A program made the translations under genes and the position numbers. Below are positions 54,695 to 64,000 of a stretch of 64,000 nucleotides of DNA, one piece after another (position 1 is the stretch's first letter; each line of letters starts with the position of its first letter). The stretch spans positions 20,331,672-20,395,671 of the forward strand of contig JAQMRL010000015.1 in NCBI GenBank assembly GCA_035578175.1. Reading direction: 5' to 3'. The notes under the pieces are model-generated. The model saw nothing but the letters and a program-made list of their open reading frames with translations, did no database searches and had not been told where the DNA came from. The stretch is from Catonia carolina (taxonomy: Eukaryota > Arthropoda > Insecta > Hemiptera > Achilidae).

Positions 54695-55887
54695 TAAAAA
54701 TCTGGTTAAAAACACTCACAACTTTCTTTTGCCAATACAAATAGTGAACAATATAATCTAACATAAGTAATAAAACATTAGAAATAAATAAAAAAATAAC
54801 CTCAAAAAACATAACCTTATTTTAATCATGAGTGAAAGTCGTAAAATAAAAATCAACTTCAGTTTGGCTTAATAACACGGAAAATCACTTTCACGCTGAA
54901 CTAGGCTCTAAAGAGAAAAATCCTTTAAATAAAATTGTAGGTAGATGTTTTAATTTTCTATAAATTTGATTATATACACTTTTGTCATAAAATGCATACT
55001 AAGGCTGAAATCTTTAAAAGAAATCGATTTTTTACACGTTTTTGTTAGAAAAAATACAGAAAATCGCTCTTTACCGCTAAAGTAAGCGTTATACAAAAAA
55101 ATATTTAAATTAAAAGTTGTAGGGTTTTTAATTTTCTACAACTTTTATTAGTACATTTTTGTGCTAAAATGCATATTAAAGCCGCAATCTTTAGAAAAAA
55201 CAATATTATTACGTGAAAACAGCCTCCCCAAGACATTTCAGACAATTTCAGCAGACATGGCGTCTAGCCTATCTTGTAGAGCACAAAAAATTGTAGTACT
55301 TTTTTTAACTTTTATTTGTTATCAGGAACTGTACTTTGTTGACAAATACCCAATTTGATCGTTTTTGACGTGGATTAGACATGAGTTTGAACAGGGACCC
55401 CCAGTAGAGTTTGTTCATGGATGGCTGTCAACTGGTCACCAATCAAAGTCGCTTGCCCAACCGGTGTTACTTAAAAAATAATAGCGACTTTCTACCAGCT
55501 GACTGATTGGGCTGGCCCGAAGGCCTAATGTAGTACTTGAGGCGATTTCAAAGAAAATCGTAGCAGCCGTTTTTGAGAAAATGGCAAAAAGTGAAAAATG
55601 ACACGAATAAACTACTACTTCCGGTTGACCGATTTTAATGAAAATGTTCGTGTCGGGTTCGGTAGTGGTGCCTAATTTAAGTTCCCGTTCTTGAGATATT
55701 GTGTTCACACAGACGCGCGCGCGCACACGCGCGCACACACACACATACACCAATCGCTGAAAACATGTTTTTAGGATTCAGAGGGTCTGAAAACGTGTAG
55801 ATCGGGTGAAAACTCAATTTCGAAAAATCGACATGAAAACAATACTTTTCTTCCTATATATTCATATAGGCAAGAGAAAGTAATAAC
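54695..55887 (-). mobile_element. Family B, full-length diverged copy with a retroposed insert
   Basis: Hairpin-type end near 54700 and GGCAAGAGAAAGTAA at 55870-55884; CA/CG tract at 55706-55750. Interrupted at 55302-55528. Confidence 0.85.
55302..55528 (-). mobile_element. 227-bp retroposon, 10-bp TSD
   Basis: TGTAGTACTT at 55292-55301 and 55529-55538. On the minus strand it ends with AATAAAAGTTAAAAAAA, a poly-A-type tail. No resemblance to SINE A, S or T; a GTTCAAACTC segment is only vaguely B-box-like. A retrocopy or a further SINE family. Confidence 0.8.
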
Positions 55888-56744
55888 CTTGTGGTTGATG
55901 CCCTGAAAAGTAATAGCAAATGAAGTTCAACTCTTCAGGGTTTCTTTTATACGTTGTATTAAATGTTAGTTTTAAACTGTACATTATACTTTTTAAATAA
56001 ATGTCTAACTTTATTGTAGGTATTATAAGCATATTATTATTATCGTAATTAACCGACAGTATAATTCACTTAATGCCTTTAGGAAATTTAATAATTGATA
56101 AACATAATCAGTGATGTTTGTTAATACAACCTGTTAGGTACTGCTTATTTGTATCACATATATTCTTGTTTACATTTTAACATTTAATTTATATATATAT
56201 TAAATATATATATATATATATAATACAATGGATTACTCTACTCTATTTGTATCACAGGTTATTTTACATGTAAATATAGTGGTATACGACTGCTAGCTCT
56301 GAGCTACGAATTCTCTCCCTTTGATCAACCATCCCATGGCAAGTTACGAACAGTCAGCTAGATAGACACACAAACATCCAAAACAGATGCATTAAAAGAA
56401 CGATAGTTCTACCGCAAAAACACAAACAAAAGAATCACAAAAAACCTATACTAAAAACCAATCCGTAGAATGGTTATTCGTTTTTTTTCTCCTTGTTTAC
56501 TTTGTTTACAAATAGTACCAACTACTACAGTATTTTGTTTGAAATTTACCTTTGTGAAATTTTTTTCCAGTTAAATTTTTTTGTGAATATAAATTATGTT
56601 TATTTATGCAATAGATGATGCAGCTATAATTTTTTTCCCTTTGATAGTTTATTTACAACCATTAATAAATATTAAAAGCAAAAGCGACGAGTGTGAAGTT
56701 GTTCAAAATAATTTATGAATAAATAAAAAAATCTATATATATAG
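55888..56744. other. No recognisable feature
   Basis: AT-rich; TA repeat at 56191-56221. Confidence 0.4.
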
Positions 56745-57025
56745 TTTGTGGTATATCCGAATTGAAAATAGAAAATAGTAAGGAAGCTAAAACTGATCCT
56801 TGGGGTACTCCTGCCCTGATAGGGAAGAAGTCGGACTTGGAGGTTCCTACAGGAAAGAGGACTTGGAGGTTCCTAAGAAAGCTAAAACTGATCCTTGGGG
56901 TACTCCAGCCCTGATATAGAAGAAGTCGGACTTGGAGGTTCCTACAGATACCGTATAAAAGTTTATCTTCAAGGATTGATAGCAAAATGTGAAAAAAATG
57001 TATACCTATAGTTACTTGAGTCACG
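56745..57025 (-). pseudogene. Jockey-like LINE RT fragment, short array
   Basis: The minus frame holds SKSDFFPIRAGVPQGSVLAS and LLFSIFNSDIPQ (RT palm). It has the 95-bp duplication in about two units, sister to 20415-21420, and is followed by the same flanking sequence. Confidence 0.85.
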
Positions 57026-57029
57026 AATT

Positions 57030-57838
57030 TACCCTTGTTTGCAACGAGGGGTAAAGGGAGGAAAGCATCAGTACGCCTGCGCGACTGCTTTTATTTCAGT
57101 ACGACAAACATAACAACTTGTAATACCCAGAGCATGTATACAATATATCGCGGAACCTTTCGTAGGTTAACTGAACGAATATACTGTTTGTTACCTTAAA
57201 CAGAAATGTTAGTTTCTCAAAAACAGGGGCAGACTATTCACAGTGCTGAACGAAATCTAATATGCAGTGTAATAAAATGCTGTGAAGTTAAAGCTAAATA
57301 AAAACCTTTCCCTTCCTCTTTAATAAAAACCATGAGCGAGTGGCTAACTACTAGATGTTTCTCTTTCCACAGTTTAAAAAATAAAACAGAAAAATAAAGA
57401 CACAAAGAAGCTATACTTCAACAGTTTTATTGACATCTGGTAACAAAGGGAAACTGTTAGGTAGATACTAGTGAGACAGATTGTGAAGACGCCGGTGACA
57501 GCGATAGTAAAAAAGGCGATTCATTCGTAGAAAATTTTGATCCAATGCAAAAAGGTAGCTGGTAATTACAGTAAATCAAAAATTTTCTAGTTATGTAATT
57601 AAGGATTTGACAATATTACAGGTCACATTTATTTCTTATGAGGTTTATGAAGAAAACATTTACTCGGAATAAACCATAGCTTACAAAATGTATCTAGAAA
57701 CTGATTGGTAGTGAAATGTACGAGTAGTCTCTCACTGTTGAAGTTGACAGCATTGTAAGTATTTTACTTCCCTTCGTCACAGCCTATACATACACAAAAG
57801 GCAATCTCGTAACTTTAGTATCTATAGTGTACCTCTGG
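57030..57838 (+). mobile_element. Family D, second copy
   Basis: Collinear with 21455-22262 for the entire length, including the HTH remnant, which has more stops here. Confidence 0.8.
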
Positions 57839-58085
57839 TATAGTTTGCCTTTGTTTGCAACGAGAGGTAAAGGTGGAAAACCATCAGTGCGCATGCGCGA
57901 CTGCTTTAATTTCAGTACGACAAACGTAACAACTTATACTACACCCAAAGCATAAACAGTATATCACGGAACCTTTTCTAGGTTAACTGTACGAATATAA
58001 TTGTTTATTACCATAAATAGAAATGTTAGAGTCTCGAAATCGGTGGCAGACTATTCACAGAGCCGAACGAAATGTTTTTTCTAAC

Positions 58086-58490
58086 ATCTAAGATTATTTA
58101 TCGGGTACTCATTTATATCACACCAAAACCTGCTCACAAAATTCACGCCGACAGATTTTTTTGCGTAGCTTTTTGTCACGTTTTGCGACACAAAAGCAAC
58201 AGTTTCACATATCGTTTCAGAATGTCAAGAACTTCAAAGCGCCCATACTCTTCTTGGTATTTTCGCAATATTTCACGATAATGTTATGTGTAAAGACAGT
58301 TGTGATAAAGTTTTAAAATTTTTACGTTATGTTGCTGTTGAAGACAAAATCTGATAGGCCCACTAATTTTATCTTTCTTATGTTTTAATTTATAAAATGT
58401 TGTTTTTTTTATTGTTAATTGTATAATTCCTATTTTGGTTGCTAATAACCATTAGCAGTTGATGCGACCTTTATAAATAAAACAAAAAAA
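58086..58490 (+). pseudogene. LINE C-terminus and 3' tail (partner of SINE S)
   Basis: Frame: FCDTKATVSHIVSECQELQ, then LLGIFAIF, CDKVLKFLRYVAVEDKI and stop, the C-H-C motif and last helix of an I/R1/Loa-type ORF2. The 3' end GGTTGCTAATAACC...TGATGCGACC...AAATAAAACAAAAAAA matches the tail of SINE S. Confidence 0.75.
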
Positions 58491-58724
58491 ATATATAAGA
58501 AAATAACATGCTATTTTAAATAACATAATATTGCTACCCAGTAGTATTGCTTCGAAAAGAAAAACAAAATTATTTATAATTTTTGAAAACATTAACTAGA
58601 TAAAATATGAATAACAGTAATAGAAAAGGTAACAAAATTAATAGCGGTGATAGTAGAATGCGTAGAGGAAGAAGATGATGTTGATATGGAATACAATTAT
58701 TTATGATGTAGGTTAGTCGGTAAA

Positions 58725-58908
58725 TCAAAATGGAAGGTCAAGCAATTTGATTCGCTTTAGTCGTGTTACATCTTCACTATTATCAAGTAAATTAAGCGCC
58801 AAAGAATTTGGGTGATCTGCTAATTTTACTAGATATTTAGAACTTAGCTGCATAGTTTTTTCTTTCACGGTGTTGACACGTAAGTCCCTTTGAAACGCAT
58901 CATTTGTC
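58725..58908 (-). pseudogene. Jockey-like LINE C-terminal fragment
   Basis: Minus frame: NDAFQRDLRVNTVKEKTMQL, YLVKLADHPNSLALNLLD, TRLKRIKLLDLPF. This is the usual Jockey ORF2 ending. It abuts the 8-bp TSD at 58909. Confidence 0.75.
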
Positions 58909-59164
58909 AACGAAATCTAATATGCAGTGTAATAAACTGCTGTGAAGTTGAAACTAAACCAAAATACCTTTCCCTGCCTCTTAAAAAAGCTATGAGCGAG
59001 TGGCTAACTACTGTTATGTCTCTCTTTCCACAATTCGAAAAATAAAGAAGGAAATTGAAGACGTGAAGAAGCTATTCTTCTTCAGCAGTTTTGTTGATAC
59101 CTGGTTAAAAAAAAGATTATAAAAAGTAAAAGGAAATAATAATGTAACATGAATAATGAGAAAT

Positions 59165-59390
59165 CAAAAAGATATGATCTACTGCAGCAAATCCTGCAGA
59201 GGAAAATAGAGGAAAAGAGGAATCTTAGTAGAAGAAGAATTTCCTGGCTCACCAATTTGATGACCTGATTCGGTAAGAGCTCCACGGAATTGTTCCGGAT
59301 TGCGACTAATAAGGTCAAATTACCCATGATGATCGCCAATATTCGAACCGGATGGACACGACAAGATAAGAAGAAGAAGAGGTAATTATT
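59165..59390 (+). pseudogene. RTE-type LINE C-terminus
   Basis: RYDLLQQILQRKIEEKRNLS, RRRISWLTNLMT, stop, FGKSSTELFRIATNKVKLP, MMIANIRTG and an AAG-repeat tail (59368-59380). It is the same ending as 17228 and 34800. Confidence 0.85.
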
Positions 59391-60122
59391 GTTAAATGAA
59401 AATGATTGCTATCGTCAGTTAATTTAAACTTTAAGTTTTGTAATTAATCTAATTGAAATAACTTAAATATAAATTTTAGTAGTCTAAGCTAAATTAATTT
59501 ATTGTAATTAATATTTTTTAAATTAATAATTGATATAAAATTAAAGAAAGTTTGTTTATTATTTATTATACCCAGATCTCAAACGAATCTAGGGTTAGAT
59601 ATTACAATACTTTAATTTTGGCTCTGTGACAGATATCACGCGTGAAGAGAGTGATAGACAAGAAGTGAGAAAGAGATACATAAAAAAGAGAGAGAATAAA
59701 AATCTTTTAAGTGGGTAAGATCCGTTAAAATCTGGGCACACAAATTTCAGTACGATCGCGATACATGTATCCTACATAGAACAAAAAGACTGAAGAAAGT
59801 ATAGAAATATCGGATAAAAATATTCTTCACTTTTTTTAAATTTTTAAATCAACCTTACATTCAAATATGGTAAATAAATATAAAACTCTTGTTAAATTTT
59901 ATACAAACATTTGAATAATTTTTATTTTATTTTTTATTAACGCATCATTCCTAAAAGAAGGTTATGATACAAGCAATAAACAAACACTGTGTAAGAAAGA
60001 TGACGATATTTTAGTATATTTCAAGTTATTCGTTTACCTGCGTACAATGTAAACTCTTTTCTTAGATACACACTTGATCTCATTTTCAATTGTACTTGAA
60101 CGAAGCAATCATCTAAGTAATC
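59391..60122. other. Mostly unannotated; one dispersed repeat
   Basis: 59540-59610 repeats the TTTACCCAGATCC family of 14640-14870. Otherwise AT-rich. Confidence 0.4.
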
Positions 60123-60347
60123 CTACATTATTAAGAAAATGTTATTTCGTTCAACATCTAGATGAGACGTTCCGGAAAATTCATAATGAAATTCTTTAAA
60201 CGATTTGAGATTTCCACAAGGTGTTCCTGAAGTTGAAAATATTCGAAAAAGTTTAATGTACCCTAATCTTTCTCGATTCTTTAATTCAGAATTAACATGA
60301 GTTGGGATCGTGAAAATTTTGGTATAGATATTACACTCCCATAACAA
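60123..60347 (-). CDS. Unknown small ORF, 74 codons
   Basis: Reads LWECNIYTKIFTIPTHVN, RLGYIKLFRIFSTSGTPCG, FKEFHYEFSGTSHLDVERN. Even, hydrophilic composition looks protein-like rather than random, but I do not recognise the family and see no splice sites that tie it to the Beat gene. It may be a transposon remnant. Confidence 0.25.
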   Translation of the reverse strand: MLWECNIYTKIFTIPTHVNSELKNRERLGYIKLFRIFSTSGTPCGNLKSFKEFHYEFSGTSHLDVERNNIFLIM

Positions 60348-60389
60348 CTCTGCATCATGTATATATGTTTTCGCCGACTACCATACCAA

Positions 60390-61020
60390 CATTAGCGCCT
60401 GCAGACGGTTCCAGTACCTGCCTGCCGCGCGGAGCGCTACTGATGCGCAGAGCCAGCAGTGCCTCCCCTCTACTATGAATTTGACTCGCCGGAGGGGGAT
60501 TTAAGCGACATCCCTAGCTTGCGAGAGGCACTCTTCAATCAACTTTCAATCGGAGAAGACCAAGAAAGAAGAGCCACCGACTGAAGAAGAAGAGCCTAGC
60601 CGAGACCAGACGCACCATCCCTGATCTACGCTACCGGTGGCGAACGCTGCATTCCTGCACCGGTCAATCTTCGCCGACCCGGAGAGAACCGTCTCGGTCG
60701 CGCTATTGGCAGACGGCCTACGCCGACCCGACACTGTGGGGCTGTGGGGGCCACCATTGCCTCGCTGCAGTGGGGACTCAACTGCCGCTGAGGGAAGGCT
60801 AGGCCTGAATCCGGTAGCCGAGCCGTCACTCTTCGAGCTCCGCTTCCGACTGCCAATAACGGCCCTTTTCAGAACCACCAATTTCGCAAGCAAGGTTTCG
60901 CCACGTTTCTTCGGCCCCGGTTGGCGACAATGTATAAGTAGGTTAAAAGCGAGTTATAATTATCTCGTGGCGAGTCGTGGACCATAAAACCGCCCACTTC
61001 TCCCGCTTCAACTCTTCCAA
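60390..61020 (+). other. GC-rich island, possibly a solo LTR
   Basis: About 630 bp with far more G+C and CpG than anything around it. It has a TATA-like GGGGATTTAAGCGAC near 60496, and an initiator-like GAGGCACTCTTCAATC after it, as in LTR promoters. No TSD, tRNA primer site or second copy was found, and the open frames inside are low complexity. A host promoter or CpG island is the alternative. Confidence 0.35.
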
Positions 61021-61554
61021 GCTAAACGGAAGTCATCTTCTACATACTTCTTAATCACAATAATATTCCTAATCTTTTTTTTCATCTTTTATTTTAAATC
61101 TTTAACTGTACTATAAAGAACAACCATAAGATGAGAAAACATTGATATTACATTAAAATAAACAAGAAAAGGAACGAAGGCAAATGCAACATTCAGCAAT
61201 GTTAAATTTGAAATCACAATGAACAAAAAATATGCTAAAGTAACAAAAAATAAAACAACAAAAAGTTCATATTGTTAACCAAAAGTTATTACCATTATTA
61301 ATAAAGCATATTAACAAAAAAATACATCTATACTATTTTTCAAGGGTGATGAGCTCTTGTTGTATGCATTGCCCCCTACCCACTTCATAGCTAGCCAATC
61401 ACTTGCCAGCAACGTTGCCAATACTTGCTCTTGTAGCTCTGTTGAATATTTCGTCAGCCATTTTTTGGTCTTTCAATAACAATTATAACCTATAAACATA
61501 CAATCAGCTGATTATATTATAAAGTATTGCATGTTAACGCGCTTTATAATCGAT
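61021..61554. other. No recognisable feature
   Basis: AT-rich spacer before SINE S. Confidence 0.4.
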
Positions 61555-61567
61555 GTGTTCAGTACGA

Positions 61568-61755
61568 TTTTTTTTTTTTTTTTTTTTTTTTTTTGGTTTA
61601 ACGTCCGACTGTTCTGCAATTACTGCTAATGCAGACGGTGAATGATGAAATGATTTTTTGTAACGTATGAAAAAATGCCGTGCCTGAATGGGATTCGAAC
61701 CCAAGACCGCATGATGAGAGGCGAGAACGTTACCAACTGCGCCAATGCGGCCGGC
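61568..61755 (-). mobile_element. tRNA-derived SINE S, 13-bp TSD
   Basis: GTGTTCAGTACGA at 61555-61567 and 61756-61768. Minus strand: A box TGGCGCAGTTGG, B box GGTTCGAATCC, poly-A tail of about 25 (T run at 61568-61592). It differs from the copy at 13286 in the last 60 bp before the tail. Confidence 0.95.
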
Positions 61756-61769
61756 GTGTTCAGTACGAG

Positions 61770-62198
61770 ATGCAAGACGAAAGTAAACTATTGCGGCTCT
61801 TGTACGCATGCGCGTGTAATGTTTGTCAGGTACAATCTGACAACGCTGGCAAACGTTCTGATTGGTCTAAACGTGTGGAACAGCAGAGCTCATCAACCGT
61901 GAAAAGCATATTAATACTCTGCATTTAGCTTGTTTGACTAGGTGTACACAATCATGTAGAGAAAATTAAAGAAGATCCATCTTCTTTTTAATCTTCTAAT
62001 GAAGCCTGGTGGATTTGCCAGTCACTGATAAGCGAATTTTTATTAGCTTGTAGTTTCAAATAGAATTTAAAATAACTATTTTTGATGACGTCGCCAATGA
62101 ATGCTGTTTTTTAATCGGTGTGTAGTGTGTAATTTGAGACATAGTAGGATGATCCTAATATTGACATAGAAATCTCAATAATTCTTTCAGTATACACA
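61770..62198. other. No recognisable feature
   Basis: No coding frame or repeat match. Confidence 0.4.
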
Positions 62199-63000
62199 AT
62201 TGAAGACGTTCACTGAAAAACCAGACAAGTGCCAAAAATTTCAAAAATTACTTTTTCATTGAAAAACAAGCTATGTTTAAAGGCTAATACTCCCATAAAC
62301 AAGACATGTGCCAAATGTTAATACTATTGTGTTTACAGAAGCTTCACAAAGATTGCAGCACAGCCATGTTTAGCCACCATTTCATTGAAGAACCAGTTAA
62401 GTGCCAACCATTTTGTAAAGCATTTAACCATTTTACATGGAAATTACTAAGTAAAAAATTTGTTTTGTGAATATTTTTATTAATCTATACTATCTGCTGT
62501 GTTTATTTTCTCAAATATTAATAGAATTTGTACAAGAACATTTTAAAAACATGTATTAGAATTTATTTTAATATTTTACTGGTTTTTTATATTTTAACAT
62601 TATTTTTTTTCTGGATTAACAGTGAACTGTATTTTATCACACAAATTAATTATAATAATTAAATAAATAAATAATAGTAAAGGATAATCACTGTGTATTT
62701 ATTTGACTTTTACCATCATTGCATGTTTTTCGAAACAGGTACTTAACTGGTTTATTGGTGAAATACCCCTTGGCACTTAACTACTTCTCAAAACATTACT
62801 ATAAAAATAACAATAAATGAATGTTATTCCATTTCAATTGAAAAATGACTGAAAATAACTGTTTTATATAAATGAACTTTTTAAACTCAATTATAAAGAA
62901 CAGTATTTAATTACAAACTGACAATTATAAACAGTTTTTTCTGTTTTTCTCGAAATTATGATTTTGGCACTTGTCTGGTTTTTCAGTAGACGTCTTCAAT
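62199..63000. mobile_element. MITE with iterated CCAGNNAAGTGCCAA motif
   Basis: ATTGAAGACGTTCACTGAAA and AACCAGACAAGTGCCAAAA at the left pair with TTTTGGCACTTGTCTGG and TCAGTAGACGTCTTCAAT at the right. The motif, or its complement, recurs inside at about 62300, 62393, 62738 and 62769. No coding capacity. Confidence 0.75.
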
Positions 63001-63004
63001 TATA

Positions 63005-64000
63005 ATAACTAAAATAAATCAAATGCCCGAAAACTTATAAAAAACAAAAAAAAATTGTCAACAAAAAAGGAAAAAAGCAAACAAAGTATAGGCCTACACA
63101 ATAAGGAAAAATCACTCGTTAGCTTGAAAAATCGTAAGAGCCGTCTTTGAAAACATGACAGAAAACTGAAAAACTACAGGGCTAAACCATTACTTTGATA
63201 TGGTATTCCATTCTTGAAATATTTTTTCACATAATAGCTGCGCATTAAAGACTCTGATACAGAGACTCGGGCAGTGATCGCTGCCCGCAGCGATCGGATG
63301 ATCTGTTTTATGACGCAAAAATTCATCATCCCTGTCAGACACGAGAGGCAATCTATCACAGTGACACAGCCGCGACATGCGGTGGAAGGCGATATGGTTG
63401 TACAAAATTATTGCGCGATCCGGACGATCCACATCAGTTCGATGAGTTAGTTACTCGAAACCTTGCCTTGACATGCGGAAAAATATATACAAAAAAGTCG
63501 TCTTCATTTGATTGTAATTCCCTACAGAGACGGTGGTATTCACCAAGTTCTTCTCTTTTTTTCACTAATTGGGTGCAACCAATGTATTCTTTTTCTTCTG
63601 GTACAATATACTAAGAAGGAGGTGCTTCTTGTCAGAACTACTCATGTCTTAAGAAAAACCTGCAGTATATTGTAACCTGTGGAAAACACTAACGCAGACC
63701 TGCTCTGCAGAAAACTATCTTAACTCTGGACCGCTCACACAGATATCGCTGTGTATGTGACGTAGCGATATGGTCTACATTTGCCTCGTTTACTAAATTT
63801 TTTATGGCCTTCAAAATAGAGTAAGCGGCATGTCTGCTGAAAATCTTCGGGCCTGTACCCAAAGTTGTAAAAGAGAGAAATTTTTAGAGAAACAATAGAA
63901 ACAATGGTTACTTCAGGAAGCATATAATTGTGCGAGCTCGTCTACCGGTTTCGATAATTAGTTTTCTATTTTTTTAAAATTGTTTTGTTTTTCATATTTT
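63005..64000. other. Unclassified; weak family B traces
   Basis: 63125-63200 (reverse) and 63775-63850 (forward) resemble family B internal sequence. 63230-63430 is GC-richer with a hairpin GATCGCTGC/GCAGCGATC at 63274-63294. No gene recognised. Confidence 0.35.

Larger units (their letters stand above)
57839..59110 (+). mobile_element. Family D, third copy, interrupted
   Basis: Starts again at GTTTGCCTTTGTTTGCAACG directly after copy two. AACGAAAT (58066-58073 and 58909-58916) flanks an 835-bp insertion. The part after it includes ERVANYC-like HTH sequence to 59110. Confidence 0.8.

Noticed and set aside
60637..60987. 116-codon ORF in the GC-rich island
   Set aside because: Long frames are expected by chance in GC-rich sequence, several overlap on both strands, and none resembles a known protein.
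63274..63294. Hairpin GATCGCTGC/GCAGCGATC as a terminator or operator
   Set aside because: Isolated short palindrome with no gene next to it.

Overview
This is eukaryotic, AT-rich, intron-type DNA from an insect, most likely a hemipteran. The evidence is insect-type transposons (mariner, Tc1-like, RTE, R1-like and Jockey LINEs, tRNA-derived SINEs) and one host gene of the arthropod Beaten path (Beat) immunoglobulin family. The hemipteran placement is an inference from the look of the SINEs. No bacterial-style operons, rRNA genes or CRISPR arrays are present.

The only convincing host coding sequence is two minus-strand Beat exons, at 48684-48817 (start of the second Ig domain) and 23400-23628 (rest of that domain). 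Their splice sites and phases fit each other, so 23629-48683 reads as one intron of about 25 kb. The first 23 kb would be downstream of, and the last 15 kb upstream of, these exons. I found no further exons.

Almost everything else is mobile DNA, often nested, and many insertions are proven by target-site duplications (TSDs). (1) 0.7-3.1 kb: an element with about 105-bp inverted ends carrying a three-part, stop-broken cysteine-rich protein gene. (2) 3.2-23 kb: LINE remnants, TTAA- and TA-flanked MITEs, a deleted Tc1-like element, SINEs, a long-palindrome MITE and a tandem array grown from part of a LINE reverse transcriptase. (3) 23.9-28.8 kb: an intact Ty3/gypsy-type LTR retrotransposon with 359-bp LTRs that look identical and an apparent -1 frameshift between gag and pol. 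(4) 28.9-31.9 kb: a TA-flanked MITE holding a 1.3-kb mariner with one premature stop and a 1-kb repeat ('family B'). (5) 32-56 kb: more than ten family B copies, three of them hosts for other insertions, plus SINEs, LINE pieces and a mariner broken by two later insertions. (6) 56-64 kb: copies of a helix-turn-helix transposase remnant, LINE tails, a GC-rich island, a tRNA-derived SINE and a MITE with iterated internal motifs.

Four dispersed families are defined here by comparing copies within the window: SINE A (about 398 bp, AAC tail, 7-12 bp TSDs), SINE S (tRNA-derived, about 190 bp), family B (about 1 kb, probably Helentron-associated and DINE-like) and palindromic MITE family C (CAGGGTG ends, TA target).
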